The notes beneath the pieces were generated by a model. The model made no database searches, was not told where the DNA came from, and saw only the letters and a list, made by a program, of their open reading frames with translations. Shown piece by piece: positions 25,109 through 34,749 of a stretch of DNA of 64,000 bases. Made by a program: the position numbers and the translations under genes. How positions within the stretch are numbered: the stretch's first letter is position 1; every line of letters starts with the position of its first letter. Origin of the DNA: Flavipsychrobacter sp. (lineage in GTDB: Bacteria; Bacteroidota; Bacteroidia; Chitinophagales; Chitinophagaceae); the NCBI GenBank assembly GCA_016786665.1, contig JAEUVZ010000059.1, forward strand, positions 16,129-80,128, written 5' to 3'.

Positions 25109-26923
25109 CTATTTTTTATGCTCGTCGAACGTCCAGACTTTCAGCTCATCTACATATAGAGGCAACTCGGCATACTCACCATAAAAGGAGATGCCGATAC
25201 TGTCGCAGGTGGTTTGGGGTATCTTAACATCTATAAAGATTTCTTTTTTAGCATTGTCTCGAAGAAAGCGGTCTACGAATATTCTCTTTTCCTTTATAAC
25301 GTTTTCGCCATCATAGAACCGCACCATGAACTGGGTCCACCTGTAATAGGTCCATTCTTGTTGGGGCGTGTAGAACATGGCTTGGGCGCGTATGCGTTCA
25401 GCAGGGTGGTTGGGTACAGGAATTTTAAGCCAGCCGCTGCTGCGGTGCTCGGAGTCAATGACGTAGGATAATTTTCCTTCGATTGCCAGATGGCCTTTGG
25501 GTATAGTAGTGTCTTGCTCGAAATTATTTGTATAGAATAGGTTCAGGTTGAGCGGTAGTCCTTCGTAGAACTCGTCATAATCTTTCATTTTCTCGTATTC
25601 TACCGGAACTTTCCATCGGCCTACCACACTCCAGTAATAACTCTTGTTCATAAATAAAGAATCATAGAGTCCGGAAGGCGTATGGGCCTGGTAAGTGAAC
25701 CAGATGTTGAGATAGATAGCTACTAAGGCAGCCGGGACAAATATCCAACGGGTTATAACGTGCTTTCTGTAGGTTTCTACCAGCGTAGCGAGCGGGAAGA
25801 TCCATATGGAATAAGACTGAACCATTGCCCTTCCTCCCATTCCGGAGTACCACCACTGTTCCCAGGAAACTACTATATACAAGTTCAGTAGCGAAAAAAG
25901 GATGATTGGCAGGCGGTTGTGCCCTTTGAAAAGAAAGAGTACAAAGCCGCTAAAGAATAGGAATACCATTGGCGTATAGGTAGCCCAACCGCTCCTATAG
26001 CTGAAAATATAGTCAAAAAAATGTGGGTCGGAGAAAGTGAAACCCTGTCCCGGGTAGGTGTCCATTACCCAGTATGTGGTAGCCCATTCCCAGTAGGCCA
26101 ACTGGAGGAATAGCAATGTCCCTGCTATGCTACCCGCTAGTAATAATAGTTTCCATTTTTTAATAAGCAATTTGAATCGCTCCAGGATAGTCTGAGGCCG
26201 GAAATCGTTGAGGCCCCAAAGTAATGGAATAATGGAGGAAATCAAATCTGTGGGCCTCACAAGCGTTATTAGTCCCACAAGTAGACCGATACTGGCAGCG
26301 CGGGAATAGGTGGAACGGATGTAAAAATGATGTGAATGATAAAGCAGCAGCACGTAAAGCGTGAATAGCCAGCTGTGCGATAGAGCGCTGTCAATCCCGG
26401 CATAATTGAGGTAATTGGTACCCAGGCACAGCAAGAGCAGCACTATTGCAACAGTAGTATCCTGGTAAAAATACAGTAAGAGTCTGCGCATGTACCATAA
26501 GCCTATCAGCGCCATTAATATAGCGCCTGCCAGTATTGCAAACTGATATGGAGGAGAAAAGCCATCTGCCGGATATCCCAGTGGGCCTGCCACGCAGTGG
26601 GCAGCGGCAAAGAAGGGTGCATAAAGTACCGCCATGCCGAAGGTGTACCGGAAAATATAATCTGGATTGCCGCCTTCGAAATGCACCGCTTGTTGAAAGT
26701 CTGGAGTTGGTCGATACTTACGGATGATACTATCGGCGAAGTGCTGGTGTCTTACATCTTTGTAAATAAAAGCAGCAGGTAGGGGCCAGTAGTAACCTGA
26801 CGCGTCCCAAGCAATCACTGCTTTTTCTTCGCTCATTTTCCAGCGAGGCATGAAAACAAAGGAGCAGAACACTAAAAGCAGTGCGCAGGTAAGCAGGGCG
26901 TAGAATGATAAGCGGTTATTCAT
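25109..26923 (-). CDS. Polytopic membrane protein, GT-C/PMT-like
   Basis: 604 residues, about ten membrane helices in the first 420, followed by a soluble C-terminal domain of about 170 residues (LPLNLNLFYTNNFEQDT to LYVDELKVWTFDEHKK) that looks like a beta-sandwich. The first extracytoplasmic loop carries acidic and aromatic residues (VIAWDASGYYWPLPAAF), as in lipid-linked glycosyltransferases of the GT39/83 type. A named family cannot be assigned with certainty. It lies between pyrH and gcvT on the same strand, but a terminator separates it from gcvT. Confidence 0.72.
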   Translation of the reverse strand: MNNRLSFYALLTCALLLVFCSFVFMPRWKMSEEKAVIAWDASGYYWPLPAAFIYKDVRHQHFADSIIRKYRPTPDFQQAVHFEGGNPDYIFRYTFGMAVLYAPFFAAAHCVAGPLGYPADGFSPPYQFAILAGAILMALIGLWYMRRLLLYFYQDTTVAIVLLLLCLGTNYLNYAGIDSALSHSWLFTLYVLLLYHSHHFYIRSTYSRAASIGLLVGLITLVRPTDLISSIIPLLWGLNDFRPQTILERFKLLIKKWKLLLLAGSIAGTLLFLQLAYWEWATTYWVMDTYPGQGFTFSDPHFFDYIFSYRSGWATYTPMVFLFFSGFVLFLFKGHNRLPIILFSLLNLYIVVSWEQWWYSGMGGRAMVQSYSIWIFPLATLVETYRKHVITRWIFVPAALVAIYLNIWFTYQAHTPSGLYDSLFMNKSYYWSVVGRWKVPVEYEKMKDYDEFYEGLPLNLNLFYTNNFEQDTTIPKGHLAIEGKLSYVIDSEHRSSGWLKIPVPNHPAERIRAQAMFYTPQQEWTYYRWTQFMVRFYDGENVIKEKRIFVDRFLRDNAKKEIFIDVKIPQTTCDSIGISFYGEYAELPLYVDELKVWTFDEHKK

Positions 26924-26944
26924 CGGGTATTAGTAAGGATATGA

Positions 26945-26980
26945 TAAAAATAATAAAAGCCCTTCAACGGGCTTTTATTA
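26945..26980 (-). terminator. Terminator after gcvT
   Basis: Hairpin with arms AATAAAAGCCC (26952-26962) and GGGCTTTTATT (26969-26979). On the minus strand it is followed by an ATTTTTAT tract. It separates gcvT from the membrane-protein gene. Confidence 0.8.
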
Positions 26981-27001
26981 TTTTTTATATCTATTTATGA
27001 G

Positions 27002-28087
27002 TTACGCAAAAGGTATTTTTACTACATGGGCTTTTACGGCTTTGTCGCGTATCATCACAAAAACATCGCTGCCTTCGGCTGCATGGTCTTTGCGAATGTA
27101 GGCGATACCGATGGCTTTACCCAAGCTAGGCGCCTGCGTACCGGAGGTGATATATCCTATTTCTTCTCCGGCGGCATTCTGTATCTTATATCCATGGCGG
27201 GGAATTCCCTTGTCTACCATTTCCAGTCCCACCAGCTTCCGGCTAACACCTTCTGCTTTTTGCTTTTCCAGTATTTCGCGAGCGGTAAAATCTTTTGTGA
27301 ATTTGGTGATCCAGCCCAGCCCGGCTTCCAGTGGAGAGGTGGTGTCGTCTATATCGTTTCCGTAGAGGCAGTATCCCATCTCCAGTCGCAGGGTGTCACG
27401 TGCAGCGAGGCCAATTGGCTTGAGGCCTTGTGGGGTTCCAACGCGGAAAATCTCATTCCATATTTTTTCGGCGTTATCATCTTTGTCTTCAAAATATATT
27501 TCCACGCCGCCGGCGCCGGTATAGCCGGTAGCGCTTACTATTACGTTTTCCACGCCTGCGAAAGTGCCTTTGGCGAAGGTGTAGTACTTCAGGTTAGCGA
27601 TGTCCATATCCGTCAGCTCCTGTATATACTGCACGGCTTTGGGTCCCTGTACGGCAAGCAGGCCCGTTTTATCGGAAATGTTGTGCATCTCTACATTGCC
27701 GGTGTTGTGTTTGCTAATCCAGTTCCAGTCCTTCTCAATATTAGATGCATTCACCACCAGCATATAAACCTTGTTCTCTTCAATGCAATATACCAGCAGG
27801 TCGTCTACAATACCTCCCTGCTCGTTGGGCAGGCAGGAGTATTGAGCCTTCCCCACAGTGAGTTTGCTGGCATCGTTGGATGTAACACGTTGTATCAGGT
27901 CCAGCGCTCCTTCTCCCTTCAGCATAAATTCGCCCATGTGGCTAACGTCGAACACGCCGGCATTGCTGCGTACGTTGTGGTGTTCCTCGTTGATGCCGCT
28001 GTAAGATATGGGCATATTATAACCGGCAAATTCCGCCATCTTGGCGCCAAGTTCTATATGCTTCTGTGTAAAAGGAGTGTTTTTCAT
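27002..28087 (-). CDS. gcvT: Aminomethyltransferase (glycine cleavage T protein)
   Basis: 361-residue tetrahydrofolate-dependent T protein of the glycine cleavage system, which releases ammonia and forms methylene-THF from the aminomethyl group on the H protein. Markers: [60 protein letters not shown] and [15 protein letters not shown]. Full length. Partner genes gcvH and gcvP are not in the window. A TAnnTTTG promoter element lies about 24 bp upstream. Confidence 0.97.
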   Translation of the reverse strand: MKNTPFTQKHIELGAKMAEFAGYNMPISYSGINEEHHNVRSNAGVFDVSHMGEFMLKGEGALDLIQRVTSNDASKLTVGKAQYSCLPNEQGGIVDDLLVYCIEENKVYMLVVNASNIEKDWNWISKHNTGNVEMHNISDKTGLLAVQGPKAVQYIQELTDMDIANLKYYTFAKGTFAGVENVIVSATGYTGAGGVEIYFEDKDDNAEKIWNEIFRVGTPQGLKPIGLAARDTLRLEMGYCLYGNDIDDTTSPLEAGLGWITKFTKDFTAREILEKQKAEGVSRKLVGLEMVDKGIPRHGYKIQNAAGEEIGYITSGTQAPSLGKAIGIAYIRKDHAAEGSDVFVMIRDKAVKAHVVKIPFA

Positions 28088-28110
28088 TGCTACATTTTTT
28101 TAAAGTCCCG

Positions 28111-28118
28111 CAAAAATA
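28111..28118 (-). promoter_or_regulatory. -7 promoter element of gcvT
   Basis: TATTTTTG on the minus strand matches TAnnTTTG and is about 24 bp before the gcvT ATG, an ideal distance. No glycine riboswitch-like structure fits in the short leader. Confidence 0.5.
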
Positions 28119-28161
28119 GCATTAGCAATGGTCTTTTCATCATTTATTGTTTGTATTTGGG

Positions 28162-28212
28162 TTAAAAAAGGGAGCGCCCCACCGGCTTTCACCTGCGGGG
28201 CGCTCCCTTTTA
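28162..28212 (-). terminator. Terminator after the large T9SS Ig-like protein
   Basis: A 14-bp stem (AAAGGGAGCGCCCC at 28167-28180 with GGGGCGCTCCCTTT at 28197-28210) with a 16-nt loop, followed on the minus strand by TTTTTTAAC. Strong intrinsic terminator. Confidence 0.9.
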
Positions 28213-28226
28213 TTGCCTGCAATAAG

Positions 28227-31200
28227 CTATTGTTTCTGCAGCTTTTTCATTTCCTTAAAGTTGCCGTCCTTATCGCGCACATTCAGCAGATAGCTTCCGG
28301 CAGCCAGGTCTTTTACGTTGAGTACCTGTTCGGCAGATACCTGCTCCAGTTTCCATTCCTGCATGGTTTGACCCAGCATATTGAACAGAATAACGTGGTC
28401 GCCATCGGCCAGGCCTTTTATTACCAATTGATTGGTAAATGGATTAGGGTAGATGTCGATGGGGGCATTCCCGTTCCTGCTAGCTACAGAAGTAGGCCAA
28501 TCCTCAATAGTAATGGTATTGGTGGTGGCAGCCAGGTAGCAGCCAGAACCAGAGTTGTTCACTATAGCATAAATGGATTCGGTGCCTGCGCCTTTGGTGT
28601 ATGTCATATACGGAACCGTAGTGGTGGTATAGAGCGCTGCATTGATGTACCAATCTATGGAGTACACGGTATTAAAGTTGAACAGGTTTGCATATACGGT
28701 TACCATGCTTCCCTGCGGAGCGCCTCCCAGTGAGGTTACGGTAGCCATGGTAGGCAGGCCCGGGATTACTGTAATAGGCCCTACGGTGTTGCTGGTAACT
28801 GTAATGTTATCGTAACAGCCAGCAGCAGGAGGTGTGAACTCCAGGGTTACTACATCGTTATCTACCGGCAGGTAGGTAAAGCTAGCGTTATTCGGTCCCT
28901 GAGCTACGCCGTTAACATACCACTGGTAAGTGCCGCCCGGCGCATTATCTGCAGCAGTGAGCGTCATCGGCGCTCCCTGGCAAATAGTAGTTTGCGGAGT
29001 GGAGATGCTCACTGTAGGAGTAGTAAGCGGAGTGATAGTCATGGTGACATTCTCGGTGGTAAATGCGGGCTGAGAGCAGAGCAGGCTTGGTGTCATTTGC
29101 ACGCTTACCACATCGCCGCTGTTGAGCGAGCCTGCCGCCGCAGTGTATGTGTCGCTGTTGGTGCCTACGTTTATCCCGTTCACCTGCCACTGATAGGAAG
29201 GTGTGGTGCCGCCGTTGACAGGCGTAGCCGTGAAGGTAACGGCATCATCTATACAGGCGGTTGTGCCAGGGTTGGCTGCAATTGTAACGTCAGGTGCAGT
29301 CGGGTTCTGCACGGTCATGGTTATAGTGTTGCTGGTAGCGTTAGGCCCGGTGGTGCAGATGTTGGTGCCCACGGTCATTACCACTTCTATCTGGTCGCCA
29401 TTTACAAGGCCCGCACCAGTGTATACCGCGTTGTTGATACCTACGTTCAGGCCATTTTTCTTCCATTGGTAAGATGGGTTGGTGCCGCCATTAGTTGGCG
29501 CTGCCGTAAAGGTTACAATAGTGCCCACACAAATAGTGTCGTTAGGGCTTGGTGTTACAAACACAGAAGCCGGAACGCCTGAGTTTACATTCAGCACGGT
29601 AGCAACTGAGGTGCCCACGCAGCCTGCGCTGTTGGTTACCTCTACGGTGTAGTTGCCGCCTACGTTGGTATTGTATGTCTGGTTGGTAGCGCCTGCTATC
29701 GGGTTGCCATTCAGGTACCACTGGTAAGAGATGCCCTGCGATGCGGTAAATGTCTGGCTACCGGTGTTACAGATGTTCACCGTGCCGGTAGGATTGATGG
29801 TAGGTACTATCGGGTTTACGGTAACCTGTACCGGCGTGCGGGTGTTTGCTCCGCATACGCTGGTGCCGAAGATAGCTTCCGTATAGCCGCAGCTTTCGAA
29901 GTTTCCGCCGAAATCATCGCTATAGTATTCAAAGTGGAAGTACATCCTGCTGGTGGTAATGTCGAATGCGATGGAGTGGAAATCGCTCAGGTAGATGAAG
30001 TTACCTATCTGGGTTTGTTGTCCCGTGGTAAGGTTCATCTTGGTGATGTTGGAATAGGTGTCTTCAGAGAAGAAGATGTAGTAGTCTGCACCATCATACT
30101 CCGCCCATCCACGAGAAGCAAAAGATTCGGAATAAATGTAGTTGAAGAATGGCAGCGTATTGGTAATAGTGGTGACGTTGCCCGTAGAAAGCGATATGCG
30201 GTAGAATGTCTGGCTGTTGCCCTGGTAGTAAATAACGTATCCTTCTCCGGGAGCAAGGAAGTTACCATTGTCGAAAGAGGGCACGTTGATAGGTGTGCTC
30301 AGCATTACAGGAGCTCCTATCGGATTGAGATCGGGGTCCATTTTGAATATCCGGTCTACAAGCCCGCCAGTAAAGTAGTAATCCGTCCCTGTTCCCGAAG
30401 CGTTGCCCAGTGCGTAAAGCGTTTGGCCCTGGTCGGCAAACAAGCCATCAGTGCGTGGCAGGCTGATACCACCTGTGAGTGTGTTCTTATTGTACCGTGC
30501 GGTATTGTTGTCGCCGGTTACATACAGGTAGTTGCCGCTCACGGCTATGCCGCCCCTGTCGTCTCCTGTCAGTGCATCGTGGTCTACGATAGCGCTGTTG
30601 CTGGAGTTAGTGCTTTGTATAGTAGGAGGTATGTTGTTTTCCGCATAGTAGGTGCCGCTGGTAGTGGGGAACAGGCTGGCTGTAGAGCCAGTGGCCAGCA
30701 GTGTGCCGCCTGTTGGCTGATTGTACCAGGATATGGTGCCACCTGCTACCGGTGTGCCCGTGAAGGTTGCCGGCTGGCCACAGGTAATGGTAAGGCTGGA
30801 AGGGGTAACTACCGGTGCTGCTGATGGCAGCGTATCTACATTTACCGGGGTAGATGTGGAGCTCAGTCCGTTAACAGTACAGGTAAGCACTGCCTGGTAG
30901 AAGATAGGCGCGTTGAGCGGCGGCGTAGTATAGGTAGAGCTGTTGCCACCTGAAATGTTAGTATATACCGTATTGTTGGGAGAGCTTTGCCATTGATAGC
31001 TAACACCGTTGGTAGTAGCGCCGGATAGCCCTATAAGGCTGCTGCCGCCATTGCATATTACCGGTGGAACAGCGGTAGATACGCCCGGTACAGGGGCTGT
31101 AACGGTTACTGTAACTGGTTGTGAGGTAGCAGACTGGCTGGTAGTGATACAAGTGACAATACAGCGGAACTGTGTAGTAGTGGTGATGGAACCTGTGTTG

Positions 31201-32117
31201 GAAGCCATTGTGGTTTGAGAAGTGCCGAGGTTGAACCAGTTGGTGCCGTCGGTGGAGTATTGCCATTGGTATTCCAGTTCGGTAGCAATGGTGCTGCCGC
31301 TGAGTGTAAGATTAGCATTGCCTTCGCAAGCCAGGGTAGTTATACTGGCAGTAGCGTTACCTGCGTTTGGCGTGCCGTTGCAGGGTGGCGGTGGTGTCCA
31401 GCGATATACCTGGTTAGTGGCAGGTTTCTGATTAACGAAGTTGTAGAAAATGGAAGCTGAGGGTGTGGGGTTGGTGCTGGCATTATCCAGCGTTTGAAAG
31501 TCTGTATCGGTGTTAGCAATACCTATAGTGGCCGATTCGGAGAAGCCGTCGAGCATTCCCGGCTCCTGGCGATAGATGTACTCGATAATGTTGCTGGACT
31601 CATACAGCTTCACCTGGTATGATATGGTAGCAACGCCCAGGTACCAGAACCACGTCCAGTTACGCCATTCTACAGTAAAGACCTGGTTGGGGGTTGTGCC
31701 TTCTGTTTTGTAGGCGGCATATCCCCCTACGAAGAAGTCGCCCATCTCGTCGTCCCACAGAGGCTGTAGCATGGGAGTCATAAGGGCAAGGTTGTAAGTC
31801 TCATTTTCGCGCATTTCCCATGGGAAGGGATAACAGTCAGCAAAACTGATCCATCCGTTTGAGTTCACTTTACAGGTAGCGTAGTTCGTTCCGCAAAAAT
31901 TAAAGTTGAAACCGATGGGTATCATGCCAGAGCTGTTGTCGTCCGTCTCTACGTCTACCAGTTCGGTAGCGCCGGTTAGTGCTGTGTAAGTACCCGTAGT
32001 AGCGGTAAAGCCATAACTGGATGCAGGCTGTGCCAGCGCCTTTAATGACGGCAGGCAAAAAAGCAGCGCCGCAGCCACTAATCCCTTCAACATGTTGTTG
32101 GATAAATTTCTTTTCAT
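28227..32117 (-). CDS. Large T9SS surface protein with repeated Ig-like domains
   Basis: 1296 residues. Signal peptide (1-29), then an N-terminal beta-sandwich region (about 35-245). Ig-like/PKD-type repeats follow, recognisable by repeated YQW strands (YQWQYSTDGTNWF, YQWQSSPNNTVY, YQWYLNGNPIAGA, YQWKKNGLNVG, YQWQVNGINVG, YQWYVNGVAQG). A propeller-like insert lies at about 500-770. The type A sorting domain is at the C-terminus (IDIYPNPFTNQLVIKG to SYLLNVRDKDG). It is an adhesin-like cell-surface protein by architecture; no catalytic domain is seen. The C-terminal half is closely similar to the next gene upstream (32340), showing an old duplication. Confidence 0.9.
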   Translation of the reverse strand: MKRNLSNNMLKGLVAAALLFCLPSLKALAQPASSYGFTATTGTYTALTGATELVDVETDDNSSGMIPIGFNFNFCGTNYATCKVNSNGWISFADCYPFPWEMRENETYNLALMTPMLQPLWDDEMGDFFVGGYAAYKTEGTTPNQVFTVEWRNWTWFWYLGVATISYQVKLYESSNIIEYIYRQEPGMLDGFSESATIGIANTDTDFQTLDNASTNPTPSASIFYNFVNQKPATNQVYRWTPPPPCNGTPNAGNATASITTLACEGNANLTLSGSTIATELEYQWQYSTDGTNWFNLGTSQTTMASNTGSITTTTQFRCIVTCITTSQSATSQPVTVTVTAPVPGVSTAVPPVICNGGSSLIGLSGATTNGVSYQWQSSPNNTVYTNISGGNSSTYTTPPLNAPIFYQAVLTCTVNGLSSTSTPVNVDTLPSAAPVVTPSSLTITCGQPATFTGTPVAGGTISWYNQPTGGTLLATGSTASLFPTTSGTYYAENNIPPTIQSTNSSNSAIVDHDALTGDDRGGIAVSGNYLYVTGDNNTARYNKNTLTGGISLPRTDGLFADQGQTLYALGNASGTGTDYYFTGGLVDRIFKMDPDLNPIGAPVMLSTPINVPSFDNGNFLAPGEGYVIYYQGNSQTFYRISLSTGNVTTITNTLPFFNYIYSESFASRGWAEYDGADYYIFFSEDTYSNITKMNLTTGQQTQIGNFIYLSDFHSIAFDITTSRMYFHFEYYSDDFGGNFESCGYTEAIFGTSVCGANTRTPVQVTVNPIVPTINPTGTVNICNTGSQTFTASQGISYQWYLNGNPIAGATNQTYNTNVGGNYTVEVTNSAGCVGTSVATVLNVNSGVPASVFVTPSPNDTICVGTIVTFTAAPTNGGTNPSYQWKKNGLNVGINNAVYTGAGLVNGDQIEVVMTVGTNICTTGPNATSNTITMTVQNPTAPDVTIAANPGTTACIDDAVTFTATPVNGGTTPSYQWQVNGINVGTNSDTYTAAAGSLNSGDVVSVQMTPSLLCSQPAFTTENVTMTITPLTTPTVSISTPQTTICQGAPMTLTAADNAPGGTYQWYVNGVAQGPNNASFTYLPVDNDVVTLEFTPPAAGCYDNITVTSNTVGPITVIPGLPTMATVTSLGGAPQGSMVTVYANLFNFNTVYSIDWYINAALYTTTTVPYMTYTKGAGTESIYAIVNNSGSGCYLAATTNTITIEDWPTSVASRNGNAPIDIYPNPFTNQLVIKGLADGDHVILFNMLGQTMQEWKLEQVSAEQVLNVKDLAAGSYLLNVRDKDGNFKEMKKLQKQ

Positions 32118-32290
32118 GAAAAATGGTGTTTTAAATCCCGATCAAAGCGAACACTCCCCGTCCTGTTTCGTTCTGTGGAAATTGTCTTATCGCTCTAAAT
32201 CAACAGTAATTTAAGCATTATTTAGTAATAATATAACAGCCAGTTACATTTCAGGCGTACAGTTTTAACATCCTGTTTTGATTACATGCA
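32118..32290. other. Intergenic region upstream of the large Ig-like gene
   Basis: 173 bp of AT-rich DNA between two minus-strand T9SS genes. It should hold the promoter of the 28227-32117 gene, but no clean TAnnTTTG element was found; nothing else is seen. Confidence 0.5.
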
Positions 32291-32320
32291 AAAATCCCGC
32301 CTGTTGGGGCGGGATTTTAT
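32290..32320 (-). terminator. Terminator after the second Ig-like T9SS gene
   Basis: Hairpin arms AAAATCCCGCC (32292-32302) and GGCGGGATTTT (32309-32319) with a 6-nt loop. On the minus strand the hairpin runs into T residues. Confidence 0.85.
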
Positions 32321-32339
32321 TTTATGGATGTATTAAATG

Positions 32340-33770
32340 TTAATTCTTAGTAAGGTGTATCACTTCTTTAAAGCTGCCATCGGCACTATGTACGTTCAGG
32401 AGGTAATTACCGGCCGGGAGTTCTGATACGTCCAGCAGCTCTTCCGTAGAATTGGCTTCACGAACAAGGGCAGCCTGGCCTACAATGTTCATTAACTGGA
32501 GGCGGTCGCCTTTAGCCAACCCAACAACTTTCAGCGTGTTGGTAGAAGGATTGGGGTAGATAGACACTGAGCGGTCTCCATTTACGGTACCTACTGAAGT
32601 GGCTATGCTGCTGATGGTGATAGTATTAGTGGTATCACTCAGGTAGCAACCGCCACCGCTGTTATTAGCTACTGCATATATTACATCCACTCCGGGGCCT
32701 TTGGTGTACATCATGTATGGCACGGTGGTAGTGGTGTAATAATTGGTGTTAATATACCAGTCTATTGAATAATTAAGGCTGAAGTTGAATAAGTTGGCAT
32801 AAACGGTTACAGTGGAGCCATCTACCGCCTCCGGAACGGAAGATGCAGTTGCCAGGGTGGGTTGGCCGAGCGTAACATTGATGGTCATGCTATTGCTGGT
32901 AACGGTTATGTTCTCAAAACAGCCGGCAGCAGGTGGGGTAAACTCTACATGTACCACATCGCCATTGGCCGGCATGTATGAGTAAGTGCTGGCGTTTGGA
33001 CCGATTGGCTGGCCGTTGCGAAACCATTGATAGGAGCCGCCCGGTGCGTTGTCAATGGCGTTGAATGTGACCACTTCCGTTTCGCAAATGTCCGTTTGGT
33101 CGGCGGTCATGGCTACGGTTGGGGTAGTAAGTGGCAGTATGGTCATAGTAACACTGGCAAGTGCTGTTTGCGGAACGGCGCAAGGCTCGCTGCTGGTCAC
33201 TATCAGGCCTACATTATCGTTGGTGGTGAGCGAGCCGGCAAGGGCGGTGTATGTATTGCTGTTGGTACCTACGTTTACGCCATTTACCTGCCATTGGTAG
33301 TGAGGAGTGCTACCTCCGTTGGTGATGGTAGAGGTGAATACAATATCATCGTCTATACAAGCGGTGGTGCCTGTGCTGGGAGTAATGGTAGCTATCGGGG
33401 TCACCTGCTGCCCTGGGTTAATAGTAACTGTAGTAGGAGCGGATGTATTGGACTGATTGGTATTGGTGCAGATAGATACTACGCGGAACATGGTAGTAAC
33501 GAAGATAGTGCCTGTGTTGGACGCTGGCATAGGCTGCGGTGCGCCTAGTGCAAACCAGTTAATGCCGTCTGTAGAGGATTCCCATTGGTACAGCATGCCC
33601 GCTCCCAGCGTGCCGCCCCCCAGATTAAGGTTAGACGTGCCGGAGCAGGTGTGTACCTGCGGGCTGGAGAATGCTCCGCCGGCGTTGGGCATCCCGGTAC
33701 AGGGAGGCTGCGCCAGGGAAATCTGAGTGAAAGAAATGAATGCGAGAATTAAGTAGAAAAATTTCTTCAT
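32340..33770 (-). CDS. T9SS surface protein with Ig-like repeats (shorter paralogue)
   Basis: 476 residues from MKKFFYLILAFISFTQISLAQ (signal peptide); the frame is open to 33806 but the signal peptide decides the start. At least three Ig-like repeats (YQWESSTDGINWFA, YQWQVNGVNVGTNSNTYTA, YQWFRNGQPIGP) precede a C-terminal sorting domain (VSIYPNPSTNTLKVVG to NYLLNVHSADG). Segments such as TTACIDDDIVFT and YQWQVNG are almost identical to the 1296-residue neighbour, so the two arose by duplication. Likely a surface adhesin or scaffold; no enzyme motif. Confidence 0.88.
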   Translation of the reverse strand: MKKFFYLILAFISFTQISLAQPPCTGMPNAGGAFSSPQVHTCSGTSNLNLGGGTLGAGMLYQWESSTDGINWFALGAPQPMPASNTGTIFVTTMFRVVSICTNTNQSNTSAPTTVTINPGQQVTPIATITPSTGTTACIDDDIVFTSTITNGGSTPHYQWQVNGVNVGTNSNTYTALAGSLTTNDNVGLIVTSSEPCAVPQTALASVTMTILPLTTPTVAMTADQTDICETEVVTFNAIDNAPGGSYQWFRNGQPIGPNASTYSYMPANGDVVHVEFTPPAAGCFENITVTSNSMTINVTLGQPTLATASSVPEAVDGSTVTVYANLFNFSLNYSIDWYINTNYYTTTTVPYMMYTKGPGVDVIYAVANNSGGGCYLSDTTNTITISSIATSVGTVNGDRSVSIYPNPSTNTLKVVGLAKGDRLQLMNIVGQAALVREANSTEELLDVSELPAGNYLLNVHSADGSFKEVIHLTKN

Positions 33771-33915
33771 GGTTTTAATCGCTTTTAAACGCTGGTAATA
33801 GAGCATTTGCCAATGCCAGACTGTAAATTACTTTTTTTTATTGAAAATAAGGCTACTGGCGCATCTTACTATTGTATAAGACGAGTAAGCCGCGGCAAAG
33901 GTGGGGGGCGATGGT

Positions 33916-34614
33916 CTATTTATCTGCTGTAATCGTTTCTATATCAGTAGCATAAGGATACAATCGGTGTTGTATGATGGTGCCCGTTTCCGCATGTAAC
34001 TGTACTATGTCTTTGAACGATTCTTTATCGTGGTTAAAATCCCGTTCATTCCAGGTAAGGCTGTAAACCAGCCAACGAAATTCTTTCTGTGCGGGCAGGT
34101 AGTGCAGCTCGGCATAGGGTGGGTTTACACCCCGTACCAGGGTGTCGGCGAGGGCGATGGAGATAGCTTCCTGTGCGGAAATGAATGGGCAGGGAGTGTG
34201 TGCTACCGCCGCTTCGGGAATCATACCCAGCCAGGGCTCGCTGCTGTAGCCGAAAACAGTGTCTTCCCTGCGCACCTCGAAGCTGATGACGCCACTTATG
34301 GTATCGTAGAGGGGGCACTCGGCCCAGGGCATCACGAAGTGGTAGCGCATAAAAGCCCGGTCAAAATTTTTAGGTAGTTTGCGCGTGGTGGTGAAATGGC
34401 TGAAAGAAGCTTTTTTACCCTGTCTGTACCGGTAGCCGGAGGCGGCATCGAGCCGGCAGAACCGGAAAAGACTATCGCCCATGGTAGTACGCAGCAGGCT
34501 ATCGGCATTCAGGAGGATATCCTGCGTAGTGTACACGCGTTTTTTCTTCTTTTTAGCCAGGAGCACTCCCGGACAAAGCACGAATATTGCCAGTATCAGC
34601 CAAACAGTACGCAT
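33916..34614 (-). CDS. Secreted protein, unknown, with PepSY-like C-terminus
   Basis: 232 residues with a Sec signal peptide (MRTVWLILAIFVLCPGVLLA) followed by a run of five lysines (KKKKK). The middle contains no recognised domain. The C-terminal 75 residues (AQEAISIALADTL to VQLHAETGTIIQHRLY) have the helix-then-strands order of PepSY-like domains, suggesting protease inhibition or regulation; this is weak inference. It stands between a T9SS gene and pckA, with the pckA terminator just upstream. Confidence 0.7.
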   Translation of the reverse strand: MRTVWLILAIFVLCPGVLLAKKKKKRVYTTQDILLNADSLLRTTMGDSLFRFCRLDAASGYRYRQGKKASFSHFTTTRKLPKNFDRAFMRYHFVMPWAECPLYDTISGVISFEVRREDTVFGYSSEPWLGMIPEAAVAHTPCPFISAQEAISIALADTLVRGVNPPYAELHYLPAQKEFRWLVYSLTWNERDFNHDKESFKDIVQLHAETGTIIQHRLYPYATDIETITADK

Positions 34615-34689
34615 ATCGGGTGAAAATTACACAATTAGCCGCAAAAACACGATGCGTGAAGTGCCTCATCTGCCCCTAGGCGGGGTAAA

Positions 34690-34720
34690 TAGGAAAAGTC
34701 CCAGCATTGCCGGGACTTTC
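34690..34720 (-). terminator. Terminator after pckA
   Basis: Hairpin GAAAGTCCCGG / CTGGGACTTT on the minus strand (34694-34719), with TTTTCC after it. A single G:A mismatch region near the loop makes it weaker than others in the window. Confidence 0.65.
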
Positions 34721-34749
34721 TCAAAAAAATATTGATTATCAGTGTATTA

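Noticed and set aside
27026..28165. Long plus-strand open frame (379 codons) opposite gcvT
   Set aside because: It mirrors gcvT, which has clear enzyme motifs and a promoter; the opposite frame has no recognisable domain.
29934..30824. 296-codon plus-strand frame opposite the large T9SS gene
   Set aside because: Antisense shadow in a Thr/Gly-rich gene; no start signal or domain.
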